Below are positions 7,047 to 11,050 of a stretch of 11,050 nt of DNA, piece after piece. Numbering within the stretch: position 1 is the first letter of the stretch; each line of letters opens with the position of its first letter. The notes beneath the pieces were generated by a model. It ran no database searches, was not told the DNA's origin, and was given only the letters and a program-made list of their open reading frames with translations. Location: assembly GCA_003230435.1 (NCBI GenBank), contig QIDW01000277.1:1-11050 (forward strand). The letters run 5' to 3'. Source of the DNA: Acidimicrobiia bacterium. GTDB taxonomy: Bacteria > Actinomycetota > Acidimicrobiia > Spongiisociales > ZC4RG35. The position numbers and the translations under genes were made by a program.

Positions 7047-9617
7047 GTGACACCTGAGAAGACGACGTTCACCCGGGTCGAACCCTCGGTTCGCTTCCCG
7101 GACCTCGAGCAAGAGGTTCTCGAACTTTGGCGCAAGACTGACGCATTCGCCGAGTCTGTGAGGAGACGCCCGGAGAACAACGAGTACGTGTTCTACGACG
7201 GGCCCCCTTTTCCAACAGGTAGCCCCCACTACGGAAACCTGCTCGCCGGGGTCATCAAAGACATGGTTCCCCGCTACTGGACGATGCGGGGATATCGAGT
7301 GGAGCGCCGATTCGGGTGGGATACCCACGGGCTGCCGATCGAGATGGAGGTCGAGAAGCGGCTCGGGATCTCGGGTCCCAGCGAGATCAACGAATACGGC
7401 GTGGCTCGCTTCAATGAAGCATGTCGATTCGAGGTCCAGGCAAACACCGAGAATTGGGAGGTGCTGACCGAGCGCATCGGCCGGTGGGTCGACTTCGAGA
7501 ACGACTACACGACCATGGATCCGGAGTTCATGGAGACCGTGTGGTGGGTTTTCTCCCAACTTTGGGACAAGGGCCTCGTCTACCGCGACTTCAAGGTCCT
7601 TCCATACTCGTTTGGCGCAACAACTCCTCTCTCCAACTTTGAGGCCAACCTCGACTACCGGGATACCGAAGACCCATCCATCACGGTGCGTCTCGAAATC
7701 GTTGACGGCAACGAAAAGGCCCACACCGGCGACTATCTGCTGATCTGGACGACCACACCATGGACTCTTCCCGGCAACCTGGCGGTAGCCATCGGCTTAG
7801 ACCATGACTACGTGCGGGTCATGTCCACGGGCGACCACTACTGGATCGCCGCGGAGAGGGTCTCATCAGAATTTGGCGAAGAACCTCAGATAGTGGATAC
7901 GGCCAAAGGCCAGGACCTCCTCGGGATCTCATACGATCCGCCTTTCGACTATTTCGGTGAGGAGCGGGACAGGGGGGCGTTTCGCACGATCGAATCGGAC
8001 GATGTCACAGCTGACGAGGGAACCGGCTTGGTTCACATGGCGCCGGCATATGGCGAGGCCGACTTCCTGGCTCTCCAGAACGCCGGGCTCAGCAACCTCG
8101 TCGACCCGGTCGATGCCGAGGGGAGGTTCAACGACGATGTGCCCGATGTGGCCGGCCAGAACATCAAGGACGCGGACTCCACCCTGATCCGGCTGCTCAA
8201 AGAATCAGGAAAGCTCGTCAGGTCAGAACGCATGACCCACTCCTATCCCTTCTGCTATCGCACCGGCACCCCGCTCATCTACAAGGCCATTCCGACCTGG
8301 TTCGTCGCAGTCGAGCAGTTTCGAGATCGCATGGTCGAGTTGAACAGCACGATCCATTGGGTTCCCGACCACGTCGGGAGTCGCCGCTTCGGGAACTGGC
8401 TCGCCGGAGCCAGGGACTGGGCGATCAGCCGTAACAGGTATTGGGGTTCGTGCATTCCGATCTGGGAGTGCGATGGCTGTGACGAACAAGTCGCGGTGGG
8501 ATCTCTGGACCAGTTGGAAAGCCTTTCGGGAAACCGTCCGAGTGACCTCCATAAACACATCCTCGATGAGATCCAGTGGGACTGCGCAACTTGCGATGGT
8601 GTGATGACCCGAGTGCCCGAGGTTCTCGACTGCTGGTTTGAGTCCGGCTCGATGCCATACGGAAAGCTCCACTACCCGTTCGAGAACAAGGAGCGCTTCG
8701 AGACCACTTATCCGGCCCAGTTCATCGCAGAAGGCCTCGACCAGACCAGAGGATGGTTCTACACGTTGATCGTTCTATCGACTGCCCTTTTCGACCAACC
8801 GGCATTCGAGAACTGTGTCGTCAACGGGATGATTCTTGCCGAGGATGGCCGCAAGATGTCGAAGAGCCTGAAGAACTACGCCGACCCTTCCGAGATCCTC
8901 GACGACCTTGGCGCCGACGCTCTCCGGGCCTTCCTGATCAACTCGCCCGTGCTCCGTGCAGAGCCTCTTCGTTTTTCCAGAGACGGCGTAGCCGACGTGG
9001 TGCGAACCGTTCTGCTCCCGATGTGGAACACATACAGCTTCTTCACGACCTACGCCGAAGCAGACGGGATAACGCTCGAGGACCTGGCGACGGCCCCACC
9101 GGCCGCTGAAAGACCCGAGATGGACCGCTGGATCCTCTCCGTTCTTCAGAGTCTCATCGAAGAAGTCAACATGCAGATGGAGGGCTATTACCTCTACAAC
9201 GTGGTGCCACCGACTCTCGGTCTCATCGATCATCTCACCAACTGGTATGTGCGTCGGTCCCGCCGTCGTTTCTGGCGCACCCGGGGTGAGAGTGGCGAGG
9301 GTGACGCCGACAAACTCGCCGCGTTCGCCACGCTATACGAGGTCCTCACGACGTTCAGCGAGGTTCTTGCTCCTGTCTTGCCCTTTATCACCGAGCACAT
9401 CTATCAGGACCTGGTGGCCCGTCACCACTCCGATGCCCCTTCGAGCGTCCATCACAGAGACTTTCCCATGGCGGATGAAACACTCATCGACCGGGAGCTG
9501 GAAACGGCGATGGCCCACGTCCGCGAGGTGGTGCGGCTCGGGCGGAATCTGCGAAAGAGGGAAGGCCATAGGGTCCGCCAGCCGCTCTCCCGGCTCACTC
9601 CCGGCTCACGGTCTTGA
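7047..9617 (+). CDS. ileS: Isoleucyl-tRNA synthetase, frameshifted: N-terminal, editing and most of anticodon-binding region
   Basis: This enzyme charges tRNA-Ile. The whole locus spans 7047-10221, but this frame stops at TGA 9615-9617 after 856 residues, about 200 short of the family. The class I Rossmann core has GSPHYGN at 58-64, where the usual HxGH signature ends in N64 rather than H, and an intact KMSKS (603-607). The CP1 editing domain shows WTTTPWTLPGN (234-244) and HMAPAYGEADF (330-340). Two CxxC pairs (C475/C478, C513/C516) probably bind zinc. The last true residues are RQPLSRLT; the four or five after that come from an 11-bp tandem duplication that throws the frame. Removing one copy restores SRLTVLTRDLDVAG. 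The GTG start at 7047 has a good ribosome-binding site. Whether the cell makes a working enzyme, has another ileS, or the sequence is in error cannot be decided here. Confidence 0.93.
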   Translation: MTPEKTTFTRVEPSVRFPDLEQEVLELWRKTDAFAESVRRRPENNEYVFYDGPPFPTGSPHYGNLLAGVIKDMVPRYWTMRGYRVERRFGWDTHGLPIEMEVEKRLGISGPSEINEYGVARFNEACRFEVQANTENWEVLTERIGRWVDFENDYTTMDPEFMETVWWVFSQLWDKGLVYRDFKVLPYSFGATTPLSNFEANLDYRDTEDPSITVRLEIVDGNEKAHTGDYLLIWTTTPWTLPGNLAVAIGLDHDYVRVMSTGDHYWIAAERVSSEFGEEPQIVDTAKGQDLLGISYDPPFDYFGEERDRGAFRTIESDDVTADEGTGLVHMAPAYGEADFLALQNAGLSNLVDPVDAEGRFNDDVPDVAGQNIKDADSTLIRLLKESGKLVRSERMTHSYPFCYRTGTPLIYKAIPTWFVAVEQFRDRMVELNSTIHWVPDHVGSRRFGNWLAGARDWAISRNRYWGSCIPIWECDGCDEQVAVGSLDQLESLSGNRPSDLHKHILDEIQWDCATCDGVMTRVPEVLDCWFESGSMPYGKLHYPFENKERFETTYPAQFIAEGLDQTRGWFYTLIVLSTALFDQPAFENCVVNGMILAEDGRKMSKSLKNYADPSEILDDLGADALRAFLINSPVLRAEPLRFSRDGVADVVRTVLLPMWNTYSFFTTYAEADGITLEDLATAPPAAERPEMDRWILSVLQSLIEEVNMQMEGYYLYNVVPPTLGLIDHLTNWYVRRSRRRFWRTRGESGEGDADKLAAFATLYEVLTTFSEVLAPVLPFITEHIYQDLVARHHSDAPSSVHHRDFPMADETLIDRELETAMAHVREVVRLGRNLRKREGHRVRQPLSRLTPGSRS
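9587..9608 (+). repeat. Perfect 11-bp tandem duplication that frameshifts ileS
   Basis: CTCCCGGCTCA occurs twice head to tail (9587-9597 and 9598-9608). Eleven is not a multiple of three, so the second copy shifts the reading frame of ileS and brings in the TGA at 9615. Deleting one copy gives an uninterrupted join between the two ileS frames, with a protein junction typical of IleRS. Confidence 0.9.
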
Positions 9618-9982
9618 CACGGGACCTGGACGTTGCGGGTGCCGTCGCAACCCATGCTTCGGTCATATCCGGCGAGCTCAATGTGAAGGAAGTAACGGTC
9701 AGTTCGGATGAGACCGCTTTCGTGCACCTCTCGGCCAAAGCGAACTACCGCAAGCTCGGCCCGGTTCTGGGTTCCAGAATGACCGATGCCGCCACAGCGA
9801 TCGCCGGACTTTCCGGCGACCAGATAGAAGACCTGCTCGCGGGAGGCTCGACCGAACTCGTTGGACAACAGATCACACCGTCGAACGAACTCCGGTCGAC
9901 GGGACCATTGTCGAAACGGGCCCGGAATTCGCATGTGTTCTCGACACAACCATCACCAGAGATCTCAAACTCGAAGGTCTAG
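9614..9982 (+). pseudogene. ileS: ileS, middle out-of-frame fragment
   Basis: This frame continues the IleRS protein after the tandem duplication. Matching sequence starts at about 9599 (SRLTVLTRDLDVAG) and runs to about 9886 (ELVGQQITPSN), covering the start of the C-terminal domain after the anticodon-binding helices. After that the frame reads unrelated sequence until the stop at 9980-9982. No real start codon or ribosome-binding site precedes it; the TTG at 9614 overlaps the stop of the first part and is unlikely to be used. It is a displaced part of ileS and not a separate gene. Confidence 0.8.
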
Positions 9983-10221
9983 CCCGTGAGGTAGTGAGCA
10001 AGGTCCAGAACATGCGTCGCGAGGCGGGTCTTCAGGTTTCAGATCGGATCCATTTGACCTGGCAAACAGCCGACGGCGAGGTCGTGGCAGCTCTCGATCA
10101 GTACGGCGATCACATCACGAGTGAGGTTCTGGCGTCCCAACTCATCAGAAGCAACGCGGTTGGCGGCCCTGATGTCGAGATCGACGGTCACACCATTCGA
10201 TTGGAGCTCGTCAAGGCCTAG
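9880..10221 (+). pseudogene. ileS: ileS, C-terminal out-of-frame fragment
   Basis: A third frame resumes the IleRS protein at about 9880 with VERTPVDGTIVETGPEF. It runs on through the well-conserved LEGLAREVVSKVQNMRREAG to LELVKA and the TAG at 10219-10221. The only start codon inside is the GTG at 9994, in the middle of a conserved helix and without a ribosome-binding site. The shift from the middle fragment lies between about 9871 and 9890. It needs a loss of 1 mod 3 bases or a gain of 2 mod 3; a deletion of a few bases is likely because the expected stretch between ITPS and VERTP is short. Joined together, the three parts give about 1050 residues, normal for this IleRS type. The TAG overlaps the left end of the repeat element by two bases. 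Confidence 0.8.
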
Positions 10222-10370
10222 TGGTGTGTCGTGGAAATAGCGCCAGCGCATCTCCGAGTCATCGGCGTTATCTGGCCAGGACGCACAACGAAGGCGCATC
10301 GGCGAGATGGACGCCGCCAGGAGCGTCGAGGGCCGGAGAGATGCGGTGATTATTTGTGCGACACACCACT
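10220..10370. repeat. MITE-like 151-bp element with inverted terminal repeats
   Basis: The left end AGTGGTGTGTCGTGGAAATA (10220-10239) matches the reverse complement of the right end TATTTGTGCGACACACCACT (10351-10370). The first 12 bases are identical, and 17 of 20 match overall. Similarity continues inward (GCATCTC on both arms), giving a terminal inverted repeat of about 35 bp with gaps. The roughly 110-bp interior encodes no convincing protein and has further short inverted segments. No clear target-site duplication flanks it. It lies between the convergent ileS and YciI-like genes and could act as a two-way transcription terminator when folded, though it has no U-tract. A related short copy is at 6605-6653. 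Confidence 0.7.
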
Positions 10371-10679
10371 GGGGGTGCCTCGAATCAGAGGAGCGCTGAA
10401 GGGGTGAAGACTTGCGGCAAAAAGACCCTTGGCCACGAACGGATCTTCCTCCATGAATCGACGGGCATCCTCCTCGTTATCGGCCTCGAACACAACGATC
10501 GCCGGTCCGAGACCGTCGAGACTTCGACCGGCGAGAATCACGATTCCATCCTCTGTTGCCTGCAATAGATGCTCGTAGTGTTCTTCCCCGATCCGTTCGT
10601 CATCCTCCGACCAGGCAGTCGGATCAATGAGTAGCTCGGGCCGGTCGCCCGGGAGGAATTGGTAGATGAATTCGGGCAA
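10350..10679 (-). CDS. YciI-like (YCII domain) protein
   Basis: A 109-residue protein with a ferredoxin-like YCII fold pattern: EHYEHLLQATEDGIVILAGRS, then GPAIVVFEADNEEDARRFMEEDPFVAKGLFAASLHPFSAPLIR. The DPF-containing helix and HPF strand are typical of the YciI family, whose members are small putative enzymes or dye-decolouring-like folds of mostly unknown role. The start is TTG at 10679 (MPEFIYQFLPGDRPEL), chosen because the conserved first strand begins there and no ATG or GTG lies nearby; the ribosome-binding site is weak. The gene follows the acidic-protein gene by 12 bp. Its last six residues (SGVSHK) and TAA stop are read from the right end of the repeat element, so the original C-terminus may have been replaced. 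Confidence 0.78.
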   Translation of the reverse strand: MPEFIYQFLPGDRPELLIDPTAWSEDDERIGEEHYEHLLQATEDGIVILAGRSLDGLGPAIVVFEADNEEDARRFMEEDPFVAKGLFAASLHPFSAPLIRGTPSGVSHK

Positions 10680-10691
10680 GCACTAGTCCCG

Positions 10692-11050
10692 TCAGTCGCC
10701 CTCCATGGAGGAGAACCCGCTCGGAGAATCGTCACCCGGTCCGTCGTCCTCGTCGTCCTCGTCGTCTTCGTCATCTTCTTCATCGACATAACCGGCGTCC
10801 GATCCGTGATCCGCGTCATCATCCTGGTCATCCTCAGAGTCGTCATCGACGACATCGGGGTCCGTAACATCTACTGACTCCTCGTCAGCGTCGTCGGAAA
10901 CGTCTAGATCCTGGTCAGCCAGGTCGTTGCCGGCAATCGACTCGTCCATCTCATCGAGACGATCGGCCACAACCGTTGCCAGCACTGCGAGTTGGTTGCG
11001 GATACCGGCAACATGGCCAGCGAGTTGGTCCATCTCCTCGTCGGCAGCCG
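10692..11050 (-). CDS. Acidic low-complexity protein, probably 5'-truncated by the window edge
   Basis: I do not recognise this protein. From the ATG at 11033 it would have 113 residues, but the frame stays open to the window edge (AADEE precedes the Met). The start may thus lie outside. The N-terminal part (MDQLAGHVAGIRNQLAVLATVVADRL) looks like a helix. From there on about half of all residues are Asp or Glu, with a run of DEEDDEDDEDDEDD and a short glycine/serine-rich end. Such tails are usually disordered and bind cations or basic partners. GAGGAG directly touches the ATG, too close for a normal ribosome-binding site. It lies 12 bp upstream of the YciI-like gene, suggesting co-transcription. 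Confidence 0.6.
   Translation of the reverse strand, partial: AADEEMDQLAGHVAGIRNQLAVLATVVADRLDEMDESIAGNDLADQDLDVSDDADEESVDVTDPDVVDDDSEDDQDDDADHGSDAGYVDEEDDEDDEDDEDDGPGDDSPSGFSSMEGD
10743..10778 (-). repeat. Four 9-bp tandem units encoding an Asp/Glu run
   Basis: On the plus strand GTCGTCCTC occurs twice, followed by GTCGTCTTC and GTCATCTTC. On the coding minus strand each unit reads as Glu-Asp-Asp. Each unit is three codons, so copy-number change would alter the length of the acidic tail without shifting the frame. Confidence 0.7.

Noticed and set aside
6960..7724. Minus-strand open frame of 254 codons opposite the ileS start
   Set aside because: It lies over the conserved IleRS catalytic core and has no family signature or ribosome-binding site.
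9594..9620. Programmed ribosomal frameshift in ileS
   Set aside because: There is no slippery heptamer, and the perfect 11-bp duplication explains the shift more simply.
10039..10299. Minus-strand open frame spanning the ileS end and the repeat element
   Set aside because: It is half antisense to ileS and half repeat sequence, so it is most likely a chance frame.

Overview
The window is a high-GC stretch of bacterial core genome. It most likely comes from an actinobacterium (Actinomycetota), and I lean towards an Acidimicrobiia-like lineage. The reasons are protein character (a DnaE1-type polymerase III alpha subunit with a complete PHP metal site, a rhomboid protease with an N-terminal zinc finger, a large IleRS of the roughly 1050-residue type), heavy use of GTG starts, and the order of the dksA-like, lspA, rluD and dnaE genes. 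The class assignment is inference; no rRNA or other decisive marker is present.

Layout. Bases 3-458 (+) hold the C-terminal part of a HAD-IB (SerB-like) phosphatase with a hydrophobic tail. It converges on a compact minus-strand cluster, read from right to left: yggU/DUF167 (6933-6673), a DksA/TraR-type zinc-finger protein (6578-6204), lspA (6225-5752), rluD (5767-4847), a B-box-type zinc-finger rhomboid protease (4819-3986) and dnaE (3967-470). From the dksA-like gene onward the genes overlap or are separated by less than 30 bp, so they probably form one operon with translational coupling. Divergent from it is ileS (7047 to about 10221, +). On the far right, two minus-strand genes converge on ileS: a YciI-like protein (10679-10350) and a very acidic protein that reaches the window edge.

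The most notable observations are at the sequence level. (1) ileS is broken in its C-terminal part by two frame changes. The first is fully explained by a perfect 11-bp tandem duplication (9587-9608); the second lies near 9880. The three reading-frame pieces join into a normal IleRS of about 1050 residues, so this is either very recent damage or an assembly or sequencing error. (2) A 151-bp element with inverted terminal repeats (10220-10370) sits between ileS and the YciI-like gene and supplies bases of both stop codons. A diverged, shortened relative (6605-6653) lies in front of the dksA-like gene. They look like copies of a small non-autonomous, MITE-like repeat family.

Functionally this is housekeeping: replication (DnaE), lipoprotein maturation (LspA), 23S rRNA pseudouridylation (RluD), membrane proteolysis (rhomboid), isoleucine charging (IleRS) and a putative RNA-polymerase-associated regulator. 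I see no defence system, phage, CRISPR array, tRNA or rRNA gene, and no convincing evidence of a wholly new system.
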